DNA of 64,000 bases from Flavobacterium sp. N2820 (GTDB taxonomy: Bacteria; Bacteroidota; Bacteroidia; Flavobacteriales; Flavobacteriaceae): contig NZ_CP110008.1 of assembly GCF_025947285.1 (NCBI RefSeq), positions 248,001-312,000 on the forward strand. The letters are read 5' to 3'. Position 1 is the first letter of the stretch; the number at the start of each line of letters is the position of its first letter. Both the position numbers and the translations under genes were made by a program. Shown here piece after piece: positions 47,056 to 54,983 of this stretch. Below the pieces are notes generated by a model. That model saw only the letters and a program-made list of their open reading frames with translations, searched no databases and was not told the DNA's origin.

Positions 47056-47129
47056 AAAATTGTTAGCTTTTGCAAGAAAAAATCAGCTTCCTTTTGTTGT
47101 TGTTTTATGTTGTAAAAGCTAACAATTTT
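47056..47129. repeat. 20-bp inverted repeat with a 34-base centre between mdh and secDF
   Basis: The arms 47056-47075 and 47110-47129 pair over 20 positions with one G-U; the core GTTAGCTTTT/AAAAGCTAAC is perfect. It is separate from the mdh terminator and upstream of the secDF promoter. No target-site duplication is visible, and the following T-run is short. The rest of the 289-base gap shows only these elements. Confidence 0.7.
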
Positions 47130-47190
47130 TGACTAATAAAAGGCTTTTTATTTTAATCTGGGGTATAATAGCATTTTAATCAAAATAAAA

Positions 47191-47221
47191 TTGGTTAATC
47201 CTATTGTAAATTATATATTTG
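47191..47221 (+). promoter_or_regulatory. Promoter of secDF
   Basis: TTG at 47191-47193 and TATATTTG at 47214-47221 are 20 bases apart, a good fit to the Bacteroidota -33/-7 promoter. The -7 element lies 37 bases before the ATG. Confidence 0.65.
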
Positions 47222-47258
47222 TCCGTTTTTATAAAATAGAATAATAAATTATAGAGTA

Positions 47259-50186
47259 ATGCAGAATAGAGGACTAATTAAATTTTTCGCAATTATCTTT
47301 GCTTTGGTATGTGTATACCAACTTTCTTTCACTTTTGTTGCAAACGGCATAGCTAACGATGCTAAAGCTTTTGCTAAAGGAGATTCAAAAAAAGAACTAC
47401 GTTATTTAGATTCTTTGAAAAAAGAAGAAGTATTTCTTGGAAAAACCTACAAAGAAGTAACAGATAATCAAATCAACAAAGGTCTTGACCTTGAAGGAGG
47501 ATTAAACGTAATTCTTCAAATTTCGGTTAAAGACATCTTAAAAGGATTAGCAAACGAAACAAAAAATCCAGCTTTCAACAAAGCACTTGCTGATGCGAAA
47601 ATCAATCAACAAGGAAATCAAGATTACATCGATGCATTTTTTGAAGAAGCTGATAGAGCTAATTTAAGATTGGCTGATGCTGATGTTTTTAGAAATAAAA
47701 ACCTTGATGGAATTATTGAAATAGGAATGACAAACAAACAAGTTCAGCCTATTATCAAACAAAAAGTTAATGAGTCTGTAGAAAGTGCGTTCAAAGTATT
47801 AAGAGAACGTATTGACCAATTTGGTGTTACACAACCTAACATTCAATTATTAGGAAACTCAGGTAGAATCTTAGTTGAATTACCTGGGGCAAAAGATGTA
47901 GATAAAATCAAAAGAATTTTACAAACTTCGGCTCAGTTAGAGTTTTGGGTTGCACATTCAGATGTTGATGCTTTTGGCTATTTAATTCAAGTAAACGAAG
48001 CTTTAAAGAAAACAGAAGTAGCTAAAAAATCAACTCCAGTTAAAAACACTGGGATTGATTCTTTATTAACAGATAAAGCAGATTCTACTTCGGTAGTAAA
48101 TCCACTTTTTGATAAACTACAATTATTAGGGCAACAACCTATGGGACAACCAGTATTAGGTATTGCAAAAGTAAAAGATACAGCTGTTATCAATTCATAT
48201 TTTAAAAGAGCTGATATCAAAGCATTATTACCAGCTAATTTAACATATGCTAGAATGGCTTGGGAAAAATCAGACCCAAAAAATCCAGAATTTACACAAT
48301 TGTATTTCTTAAAAGGAGATGCTTCAGGTAAGCCAGCTTTAGCAGGAGACATGATTACAACTACAAGAGCAGAAGCAGATGAATTTGGAAAGCAAGGTGT
48401 AACGATGAACATGAATTCTTATGGAACTCGTGAATGGGAAAAATTAACAAGTAGAGTAGCAAAAGAGCAAGGCTTTATTGCTATTGTAATGGATAACACT
48501 GTTTATTCTGCTCCACAAGTTAATGAAGCAATTGCAGGTGGAAGTTCGAGAATTTCTGGAAACTTTACAATTGAAGATGCACAAGAATTAACTAAAATTT
48601 TAGGTGCAGGTAAATTACCAGCAACTGCAGAAATTGTTCAATCAGAAGTAGTAGGTCCATCATTAGGAGAAGAAGCTATCAATAATGGATTAATTTCTTT
48701 TATTTTAGGGTTCGCATTAGTATTATTATGGATGGTAGTATATTATGGTAAAGCTGGATTCTATGCAAACTTAGCCTTGTTAGTAAATATTTTATTCATC
48801 TTTGGTGCTTTAGCTAGTTTTGGAGCTGTATTAACATTGCCTGGTATTGCAGGTATTGTATTAACAATTGGTATGGCGGTTGACGCTAACGTAATTATCT
48901 TTGAAAGAGCTAAAGAAGAATTAGATAATGGTAAAACGGTTCAAGAAGCTACAGATTACGCGTTTACATGGAAAGGTGCATTATCCTCAATTGTAGATGC
49001 TAACGTAACTACAGCTTTAACTGCTATCATTTTATTAGTATTTGGAACAGGACCAATCAAAGGTTTTGCAACTACTTTATTAATTGGTATTATAACTTCT
49101 GTATTTACAGCAGTATTTGTAACCAGAATGATTTTAGATTGGAGTTTAGTTCGTAATGAAAGATTAACTTTTTCTACTTCATTGACTAAAAATTGGTTTA
49201 AAAACTTAAATATTGATTTCTTAGGTAAAAAGAAAATCGCTTATGCTATTTCAACTGTATTAGTTGTATTAAGTTTGATTTCTTTATTTACTAAAGGATT
49301 AAATCAAGGTATTGATTTCGTTGGAGGTAGAACATACCAAGTTCGTTTTGACAAGCCAGTAGTAGCTGATGAAGTAGCTAAAGATTTAAGTGTTGTATTT
49401 GGTGAAGCTGGAGCTGAAGTTAAAATCTACGGAACAAACAATCAGTTAAAGATCACAACAAAATATAAAGTTGATGATGAAGGTGAAGGAGTTGATCAAG
49501 AAGTAAATAATAAGTTATTTGAAGGTTTAAAGAAAAACTTTCCAGCAGACATGACTTATGAAAAATTTGCTAATTTGTATGAAGGTAAAACAATCGGAAT
49601 ATTATCATCTGCTAAAGTAACAGGAACAGTTTCAAAAGATATTAAAACAAACTCAATTTGGGCAGTATTAGGTTCATTGTTTATTGTTTTTGTCTATTTG
49701 ATGATTAGTTTCCGTAGATGGCAATTTGGATTTGGAGCGGTTGCTGCTGTTGCGCATGACGTAATCATTGTATTAGGTATTTTCTCTTTCTTCTATACAA
49801 TTTTACCTTTTAACATGGAAATTGACCAAGCATTCATTGCGGCTATCTTGACGGTTATTGGTTATTCGTTAAATGATACGGTAATTGTATTCGACAGAGT
49901 ACGTGAATATTTAGATTATAACTCATCACCAGATTTCAAAGGATTAGTAAACAAAGCATTAAATACTACTTTAAGTAGAACGATTAATACCTCTGCAACA
50001 ACTTTAGTAGTATTAGTTGCTATCTTTATTTTAGGTGGAGAAACAATCAGAGGATTCGTATTTGCTATCTTAGTAGGTATTTTAGTTGGAACATATTCTT
50101 CATTGTTTATTGCTACTCCAGCTATGTCTGATGCAATTGGTGAAAAAGAAGGTCGTAAAATGGCTGAATTTAAAAAAGAAGACTAA
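47259..50186 (+). CDS. secDF: Protein translocase SecDF fusion
   Basis: The 975-residue accessory subunit of the Sec translocon uses proton motive force to pull exported proteins through. The N-terminal half is SecD: one membrane segment, a long periplasmic domain (NKGLDLEGGLNVILQISVKD, RIDQFGVTQPNIQ), then five segments with GMAVDANVIIFERAKEEL. The C-terminal half is SecF, with NQGIDFVGGRTYQVRF and IGYSLNDTVIVFDRVREYL. Fusion of the two is normal in Bacteroidota. It is the only gene between its promoter and terminator. Confidence 0.96.
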   Translation: MQNRGLIKFFAIIFALVCVYQLSFTFVANGIANDAKAFAKGDSKKELRYLDSLKKEEVFLGKTYKEVTDNQINKGLDLEGGLNVILQISVKDILKGLANETKNPAFNKALADAKINQQGNQDYIDAFFEEADRANLRLADADVFRNKNLDGIIEIGMTNKQVQPIIKQKVNESVESAFKVLRERIDQFGVTQPNIQLLGNSGRILVELPGAKDVDKIKRILQTSAQLEFWVAHSDVDAFGYLIQVNEALKKTEVAKKSTPVKNTGIDSLLTDKADSTSVVNPLFDKLQLLGQQPMGQPVLGIAKVKDTAVINSYFKRADIKALLPANLTYARMAWEKSDPKNPEFTQLYFLKGDASGKPALAGDMITTTRAEADEFGKQGVTMNMNSYGTREWEKLTSRVAKEQGFIAIVMDNTVYSAPQVNEAIAGGSSRISGNFTIEDAQELTKILGAGKLPATAEIVQSEVVGPSLGEEAINNGLISFILGFALVLLWMVVYYGKAGFYANLALLVNILFIFGALASFGAVLTLPGIAGIVLTIGMAVDANVIIFERAKEELDNGKTVQEATDYAFTWKGALSSIVDANVTTALTAIILLVFGTGPIKGFATTLLIGIITSVFTAVFVTRMILDWSLVRNERLTFSTSLTKNWFKNLNIDFLGKKKIAYAISTVLVVLSLISLFTKGLNQGIDFVGGRTYQVRFDKPVVADEVAKDLSVVFGEAGAEVKIYGTNNQLKITTKYKVDDEGEGVDQEVNNKLFEGLKKNFPADMTYEKFANLYEGKTIGILSSAKVTGTVSKDIKTNSIWAVLGSLFIVFVYLMISFRRWQFGFGAVAAVAHDVIIVLGIFSFFYTILPFNMEIDQAFIAAILTVIGYSLNDTVIVFDRVREYLDYNSSPDFKGLVNKALNTTLSRTINTSATTLVVLVAIFILGGETIRGFVFAILVGILVGTYSSLFIATPAMSDAIGEKEGRKMAEFKKED

Positions 50187-50210
50187 ATATTCTTATTTAT
50201 ATATTATTTA

Positions 50211-50241
50211 AAAGTCCTGATTTTATATCAGGACTTTTTTT
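50211..50241 (+). terminator. Intrinsic terminator after secDF
   Basis: AAAGTCCTGA (50211-50220) pairs perfectly with TCAGGACTTT (50228-50237), 7-base loop, then T-run. Confidence 0.9.
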
Positions 50242-50262
50242 ATATTTATATTTCTAAAATTA

Positions 50263-50730
50263 ATGATTATGCCTATTAAATTTTTTTTGTTGTCTTTTAT
50301 TTTTGTTTTTTCTTCATGCAATAACAGTAAAATATATGATGATTTTGATTCCAATTTTGAGAAGAATCGTTGGGAAGAAAATGACATTAGAGTATTTGAG
50401 TTTGAAAACATGCAACCAGAAGAGGTTTGTGACTTAAAGCTGCATTTTGGTCATATTAGCGGGTTTCAATTTAAAGTAGTGCCTTTAGAAGTTGAAATAA
50501 CAACTCCCAATGGAGAATTAGAAGTGTTGTCAATAAATGTTAAGTTAATTGATGAATCAGGAAAAGATATTGGTGATTGCACAGGAGATATTTGTGATGT
50601 CTTTCAAACTATAAAAACGTTTGAAACACTTGAAAAGGGAAAATATAAAGTTACTGTTAAAAGCAAATTTACGGGACCTTATTTGCCAAACGTACTGGGT
50701 GTGGGTGTGATTTTTGAAAAAATGAAATAA
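50263..50730 (+). CDS. Putative lipoprotein, possibly GldH-like
   Basis: A 155-residue protein with a lipoprotein signal (KFFLLSFIFVFSSC), giving a lipidated Cys at about residue 19. The mature part is one beta-sandwich-like domain: WEENDIRVFEFENM, CDLKLHFGHISGFQFKVVPL and a final GKYKVTVKSKFTG then LPNVLGVGVIFEK. The order and spacing recall the gliding-motility lipoprotein GldH, but identity is too low to assert by eye. A second in-frame ATG lies two codons downstream. It shares its terminator with lgt on the opposite strand. Confidence 0.6.
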   Translation: MIMPIKFFLLSFIFVFSSCNNSKIYDDFDSNFEKNRWEENDIRVFEFENMQPEEVCDLKLHFGHISGFQFKVVPLEVEITTPNGELEVLSINVKLIDESGKDIGDCTGDICDVFQTIKTFETLEKGKYKVTVKSKFTGPYLPNVLGVGVIFEKMK

Positions 50731-50740
50731 AGTTTATAAA

Positions 50741-50768
50741 AAAAGCGGTTAGAATTCTAACCGCTTTT
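50741..50768. terminator. Perfect bidirectional terminator
   Basis: A 28-base perfect palindrome: the arm AAAAGCGGTTAGAA is followed directly by its complement ending CCGCTTTT. It stands between the convergent lipoprotein and lgt genes and can serve both. Confidence 0.88.
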
Positions 50769-50771
50769 CAT

Positions 50772-51722
50772 TTATTCTTTAACTTTCTTTGCTTTAAGTA
50801 CAAAGTAGAAACCAATGATTATAAATGGAATACTCAACCATTGTCCAGTTGATAATGCATTAAATAGTTCATATTTTTCAAAACCTTCCTGACTTTCTTT
50901 TACATATTCAACCACAAATCTTACAGACCATAGCAATATTAAAAACAATCCAAACAAATAACCTGCTTTGTTTCTTGCTTCCGTTTTCCAATATAAAAAC
51001 ATCAAAATGGCAAAAACAAAAACATAACAAATTGCTTCATATAATTGCGCAGGATATCTATAAGGAAATGCGTCTAAAATTGTTTTATATTGAGGATCTG
51101 TTGCAATTGCAGTAAAAGCTTGCTGTGCATCTTGAATATTAGTTTGAGCCATTATTGCAGGTTCACCAAGTGGTCCTAGGTAATCTTCTCCCTTGATGAA
51201 TTTCATCGCCATAAAGCTATCGGCAGAAGTTGGTTTTCCAATAATTTCAGAATTCATAAAATTTCCCAGGCGAATAAAAATCGCTCCAAGCGAAACTGGA
51301 ATAACGATTCGGTCTAAAATCCATAAAAAAGACCGCTTGATTACACGTCTCTGTATATAAAACATTGTTATTATGATTCCAATTGCGGCACCATGACTTG
51401 CTAATCCTGCAAACCCTGTAAAATGTAAAGTTGGATTTGTACTAATTGGCAATAAAATACTTAAAGGATCTTTATAAAACAAATCGGATTGATAAAACAA
51501 AACGTGACCCAATCTTGCCCCAAGCATTGTAGCTACAAGTGTGTAAACAAAAAGTTTATCTAACGAATCCACTGATTCATTTTCTCTAATAAAAATAGGT
51601 TTCATCACATACCAGCCTAATCCAAAAGCTAAGACCCAAGAAAGGCTATAAAAACGTAAGATGAAAAATCCCAAATCAATTCCTTCAGCAGGATTCCAAA
51701 CCATATTTAGTGCGTAAATCAT
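50772..51722 (-). CDS. lgt: Prolipoprotein diacylglyceryl transferase
   Basis: An inner-membrane enzyme that moves diacylglycerol from phosphatidylglycerol to the lipobox cysteine, the first step of lipoprotein maturation. The 316 residues have seven or so membrane segments, GARLGHVLFYQ, the HGAAIGI segment (essential His region) and the signature RLGNFMNSEIIGKPT (about residues 152-166), followed by RYPAQLYEA. It is longer than the E. coli enzyme (291) because of an extra loop before the last segments. Bacteroidota commonly have this longer form. Confidence 0.95.
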   Translation of the reverse strand: MIYALNMVWNPAEGIDLGFFILRFYSLSWVLAFGLGWYVMKPIFIRENESVDSLDKLFVYTLVATMLGARLGHVLFYQSDLFYKDPLSILLPISTNPTLHFTGFAGLASHGAAIGIIITMFYIQRRVIKRSFLWILDRIVIPVSLGAIFIRLGNFMNSEIIGKPTSADSFMAMKFIKGEDYLGPLGEPAIMAQTNIQDAQQAFTAIATDPQYKTILDAFPYRYPAQLYEAICYVFVFAILMFLYWKTEARNKAGYLFGLFLILLWSVRFVVEYVKESQEGFEKYELFNALSTGQWLSIPFIIIGFYFVLKAKKVKE

Positions 51723-51821
51723 AAGTGTTTATTCTGATTAAAGCGTAAAAATAAATAATAATATTGTGTTTCGTGTTAAAATTCTAATAAGATATTTTCA
51801 ATGGCAAAAATCAAGCTCACA

Positions 51822-51856
51822 AATCAAGTTCAAAATTCTATTTTCTAACTTCTAAA
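51822..51856. repeat. TTCTAAM heptad array between yidD and lgt
   Basis: TTCAAAA, TTCTATT, TTCTAAC and TTCTAAA follow each other without gaps from 51829 to 51856, with looser units before them. It belongs to the same family as the arrays at 3445 and 30319 but no TAnnTTTG element follows in the matching orientation. Confidence 0.5.
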
Positions 51857-51859
51857 TTT

Positions 51860-52117
51860 TCAAGGAACAGGATCATAACCACTTTTTCCCCAAGGATGAC
51901 AACTAAAAATTCTTTTTAGAGCAAGCCAACCTCCTTTAAGTAAGCCATGTTTTTGTAAAGCTTGAATAGTGTATGTGGAACAAGTTGGTTCAAAACGGCA
52001 GGTTGCTGGTGTAAAGGGGGAAATGCCAACTTGATAAAATCGAACCAACAATACAAATGGGTAAGTAAGCCATTGTTTTAGTGTTTTTGGGTATTTTAAT
52101 TGGTGTTGACTACACAT
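51860..52117 (-). CDS. yidD: Membrane protein insertion efficiency factor YidD
   Basis: An 85-residue protein with the YidD signature: [20 protein letters not shown], then [20 protein letters not shown] and a conserved [18 protein letters not shown] end. YidD proteins assist YidC in inserting inner-membrane proteins. Neither yidC nor rnpA is next to it. It lies between cysS and lgt on the same strand, 52 bases from the cysS stop and beyond the cysS terminator. Confidence 0.93.
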   Translation of the reverse strand: MCSQHQLKYPKTLKQWLTYPFVLLVRFYQVGISPFTPATCRFEPTCSTYTIQALQKHGLLKGGWLALKRIFSCHPWGKSGYDPVP

Positions 52118-52130
52118 AAATTATTTTTTT

Positions 52131-52162
52131 AAAAAAAAAGAATCTCAATACGAGATTCTTTT
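52131..52162 (-). terminator. Intrinsic terminator after cysS
   Basis: Minus-strand stem AAAAGAATCTC with GAGATTCTTTT (52162 to 52136), 5-base loop, followed by a run of U on the minus strand. It lies just past the cysS stop codon. Confidence 0.85.
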
Positions 52163-52169
52163 GAGTATG

Positions 52170-53657
52170 TTAAAAGGTAAAAGTAGTTCCGTCTTTTCCG
52201 TCTTTTAATTGGATGTCTAATGCTAATAATTGGTCTCTTATTTGATCTGAAAGCGCGAAGTCTCTATTAATTCTCGCTTGTTTTCGCATTTCAATCAATA
52301 ACTCCACAACTCCTTTCAATTTTTCAGAAGTATTTGAAGCTGCTCCTGATGTTGTATTGTTAATCCCTAAAACATCAAATAAGAAGTTAGATAACGTAGT
52401 CGTGACTAATTGAATGTCGTCTGCAGTTAAAGTTGCTGTTCCATCATTAACTAAATTAATAAAACGAGCACCTTCAAACAATTGCGCAATCAAAATAGGA
52501 GTATTAAAATCGTCGTTCATGGCGTCATAACAACTTTGTTTCCAAGACACAACATCTAAAGAAGAGGAGTTACTTGCTTTCAACGTTGGAAGCAGTTTGT
52601 ATGATTCCATCAAACGATTATATCCTTTTTCACTGGCTACCATCGCATCGTTAGAAATATCTAAAACACTACGATAATGGGCTTGTAAAAAGCAAAAGCG
52701 AACAATATTTGGTCCAAATGGTTTTTCAAAAAAGTTGTTATCACCTGTAACTAATTCCATTGGGAGGATATAATTACCAGTCGATTTACTCATACGTAAG
52801 CCATTCATAGTAAGCATGTTTGTATGCATCCAATAATTTACTGGCGAATGACCGTTGCATGCTTTTCCTTGTGCGACTTCACATTCATGATGTGGAAATT
52901 TTAAATCCATTCCACCACCATGAATATCAAACGTTTCTCCTAAGTATTTCGTACTCATTGCGGTACATTCTAAATGCCAGCCAGGAAAACCTTCACCCCA
53001 AGGTGAATTCCATCGCATAATGTGAGCAGGTGAGGCGTTTTTCCAAAGCGCAAAATCTTGTGGGTTTTTCTTTTCGCTTTGTCCGTCTAAATCTCTTGTA
53101 TTGGCAAATAATTCGTCAATATTTCTATTACTCAATTCGCCATAATTCAAGCCTTTCTTATTGTAAGCAAACACATCAAAATAAACTGAACCATTGCTTA
53201 CATAAGCAAAACCAGTGTCAATTAGCTTCTGTGTCAATTCAATTTGCTCTAAAATGTGTCCGGTTGCTGTAGGTTCAATTGTAGGCGGAAGAAAATTAAA
53301 AGTATCTAATACTTTATGAAAATCAACAGAATATTTCTGTACAATTTCCATAGGTTCTAATTTTTCTAAACGGGATTGTTTTACAAAACGATCGTTATCA
53401 ACATCTCCATCATCGGTTAAATGTCCGGCATCGGTTATGTTTCTAACATATCTTACTTTGTAATCCAAATGTAATAAATATCTAAAAATCACATCAAAAC
53501 TCATAAAAGTACGAACATTCCCTAGGTGTACATTACTATACACCGTTGGACCACAAACATACATACCAATATTTCCTTCATGAATAGGAGTGAAGATTGA
53601 TTTTTCACCAGAAAGTGTATTGTATATTTTTAACGATTGATTTTTGTATAATTCCAT
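52170..53657 (-). CDS. cysS: Cysteinyl-tRNA synthetase
   Basis: Charges tRNA-Cys with cysteine. The 495-residue class Ia synthetase has [18 protein letters not shown] (zinc ligand Cys35, HIGH-type motif at 44-47), WHLECTAMS and HHECEVAQ for the remaining zinc ligands, and the RMSKSTGN form of the KMSKS loop. The C-terminus has the short helical anticodon region ([20 protein letters not shown]). An A-rich period-7 leader stands directly before the ATG. Confidence 0.97.
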   Translation of the reverse strand: MELYKNQSLKIYNTLSGEKSIFTPIHEGNIGMYVCGPTVYSNVHLGNVRTFMSFDVIFRYLLHLDYKVRYVRNITDAGHLTDDGDVDNDRFVKQSRLEKLEPMEIVQKYSVDFHKVLDTFNFLPPTIEPTATGHILEQIELTQKLIDTGFAYVSNGSVYFDVFAYNKKGLNYGELSNRNIDELFANTRDLDGQSEKKNPQDFALWKNASPAHIMRWNSPWGEGFPGWHLECTAMSTKYLGETFDIHGGGMDLKFPHHECEVAQGKACNGHSPVNYWMHTNMLTMNGLRMSKSTGNYILPMELVTGDNNFFEKPFGPNIVRFCFLQAHYRSVLDISNDAMVASEKGYNRLMESYKLLPTLKASNSSSLDVVSWKQSCYDAMNDDFNTPILIAQLFEGARFINLVNDGTATLTADDIQLVTTTLSNFLFDVLGINNTTSGAASNTSEKLKGVVELLIEMRKQARINRDFALSDQIRDQLLALDIQLKDGKDGTTFTF

Positions 53658-53661
53658 TTTT

Positions 53662-53696
53662 GGTTATCGGTTTTCTGTTGTTGGTTTTTTATTGTT
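53662..53696 (-). repeat. A-rich heptad array directly upstream of the cysS start
   Basis: On the minus strand: AACAATA, AAAAACC, AACAACA, GAAAACC, GATAACC, then AAAA and the ATG. The array resembles the one before purA and adjoins a degenerate hairpin element at 53697. Confidence 0.5.
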
Positions 53697-53716
53697 ATGC
53701 TAAACTTGTATAGCAT
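53697..53716. repeat. Degenerate REP-like hairpin element between folE and cysS
   Basis: ATGCTA (53697-53702) pairs with TAGCAT (53711-53716) around AACTTGTA, and CTC follows. It resembles ATGCTGAACTCGTTTCAGCA of the other copies with one base missing; a stem G-C of those copies is A-T here. Confidence 0.45.
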
Positions 53717-53742
53717 CTCAAGACCTAACTTCATCACCCAGC

Positions 53743-54414
53743 TTAAAACTGTGTATCTAATTTGATGTAATCTAAAAATTCTCTTCTGACTTTATCTTCT
53801 TTGAATTTTCCACCAAATTCAGCTGTTACCGTGCTGCTTTCAATATCGCGAATTCCTCTTGAATTCACACACAGGTGTTTGGCATCAATTACACACGCTA
53901 CGTCATTTGTACCTAAAACTTTCTGTAATTCTTGAACAATTTGTATAGTTAAACGTTCTTGAACCTGAGGTCTTTTCGCAAAATAATCCACAATGCGATT
54001 CATTTTCGATAAACCTACAACTGTTCCATTTGAAATGTAAGCGACGTGAGCGCGACCTACAATAGGTAACAAATGATGCTCACAGGTAGAATAAACCACA
54101 ATGTTTTTTTCTACAAGCATCTCATTATACTTGTATTTATTATCAAATGTAGAAGAGCTTGGTTTTTTTACAGGATTTAATCCTCCAAAAATTTCTTTTA
54201 CAAACATTTTTGCCACACGATTTGGAGTGCCTTTTAAACTATCGTCTGTTAAGTCTAATCCAAGTGTATTTAAAATATGTTCTACATCTTTTTTTATCAA
54301 TTCAATTTTTTCATCGTCAGAAATAGCAAATGCATCTTCGCGTAAAGGTGTTTGCGCACTTGTTGCAATGTGATTATTTCCAATTTCGTCCGGAAAATCC
54401 TCGTTTTGTATCAT
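53743..54414 (-). CDS. folE: GTP cyclohydrolase I
   Basis: Converts GTP to 7,8-dihydroneopterin triphosphate, the first step of folate (and pterin) synthesis. The 223-residue protein has the zinc ligands Cys111, His114 (STCEHHLLPIVG) and Cys182 (AKHLCVNSRGI), the GTPNRVAKMFVKEIFGGL segment, and GLSKMNRIVDYFAKRPQVQERL. About 30 residues at the N-terminus are variable extension. It lies 85 bases upstream of cysS on the same strand. Confidence 0.96.
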   Translation of the reverse strand: MIQNEDFPDEIGNNHIATSAQTPLREDAFAISDDEKIELIKKDVEHILNTLGLDLTDDSLKGTPNRVAKMFVKEIFGGLNPVKKPSSSTFDNKYKYNEMLVEKNIVVYSTCEHHLLPIVGRAHVAYISNGTVVGLSKMNRIVDYFAKRPQVQERLTIQIVQELQKVLGTNDVACVIDAKHLCVNSRGIRDIESSTVTAEFGGKFKEDKVRREFLDYIKLDTQF

Positions 54415-54451
54415 TGTTGTAAATTAGTTTTATAGCAATTTTTTATGCTGG

Positions 54452-54486
54452 CAAAGATAAATAATAAACTTTAAAAATAATTTCAA
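54452..54486 (-). promoter_or_regulatory. Candidate promoter of folE
   Basis: TATCTTTG on the minus strand (54459 to 54452) matches TAnnTTTG 37 bases before the ATG. A TTG lies 24 bases further upstream (54486 to 54484), slightly beyond usual spacing. Confidence 0.5.
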
Positions 54487-54509
54487 TATGTTAATTATTA
54501 GAAAAATAA

Positions 54510-54538
54510 TTGCCAAGTTTAAATTTTTGTTAAATTTG
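54510..54538 (+). promoter_or_regulatory. Promoter of the secreted protein/T9SS adhesin operon
   Basis: TTG (54510-54512) and TAAATTTG (54531-54538) are 18 bases apart, within the range for Bacteroidota promoters, and the -7 element is 25 bases before the ATG at 54564. Confidence 0.6.
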
Positions 54539-54563
54539 CTTTACAAACTATATAAATTACAAA

Positions 54564-54980
54564 ATGAAAAAATTATTACTCTACCTTGTTATTTTAATTT
54601 CTAGCTTTAGTTTTTCACAAGAAAAATTAGCTGAAAATAATCCCTATTTGAAAGCAATTACATTAGAAAAGACAGATCATGCTAGTCTGAGCTTTATTAA
54701 TGATGCAAAAATTTCTTGGGATTTTTCAGCCCTTGATACTAAAAACGTTGATGCAGCCATTGAAGTAGCTACTTTTTTTGATTGTTTCAATGGTGCTAAT
54801 GGAAGTGATATCAAATCTCAATATTTTATCCTTTCTAAAGAAAAATTTATGGTAACGGGTAGTGCTCAAGTTAATCACGATGAAACTGGAACAAAATGTT
54901 TTAAGTGGAGACTTAGATTAAAAGAGAATGGTAGTGAGAAATTTTCAGAGTGGTTTTATTTTATCTATTTAAAAGAATAA
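54564..54980 (+). CDS. Small secreted protein upstream of the T9SS adhesin
   Basis: A 138-residue protein with signal peptide MKKLLLYLVILISSFSFSQ. The mature part is a small beta-type domain with two cysteines (FFDCFNGANG and TGTKCFKWRL) that could be disulfide-bonded. No known motif is recognised. It ends 3 bases before the start of the 2173-residue adhesin gene and is read from the same promoter, so a role linked to that protein, such as a partner or surface anchor, is possible but unproven. Confidence 0.72.
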   Translation: MKKLLLYLVILISSFSFSQEKLAENNPYLKAITLEKTDHASLSFINDAKISWDFSALDTKNVDAAIEVATFFDCFNGANGSDIKSQYFILSKEKFMVTGSAQVNHDETGTKCFKWRLRLKENGSEKFSEWFYFIYLKE

Positions 54981-54983
54981 GTA

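Noticed and set aside
47987-48412. A 141-codon minus-strand open frame inside secDF.
   Set aside because: The sense frame has clear SecD motifs throughout, and the antisense product shows no recognisable domain.
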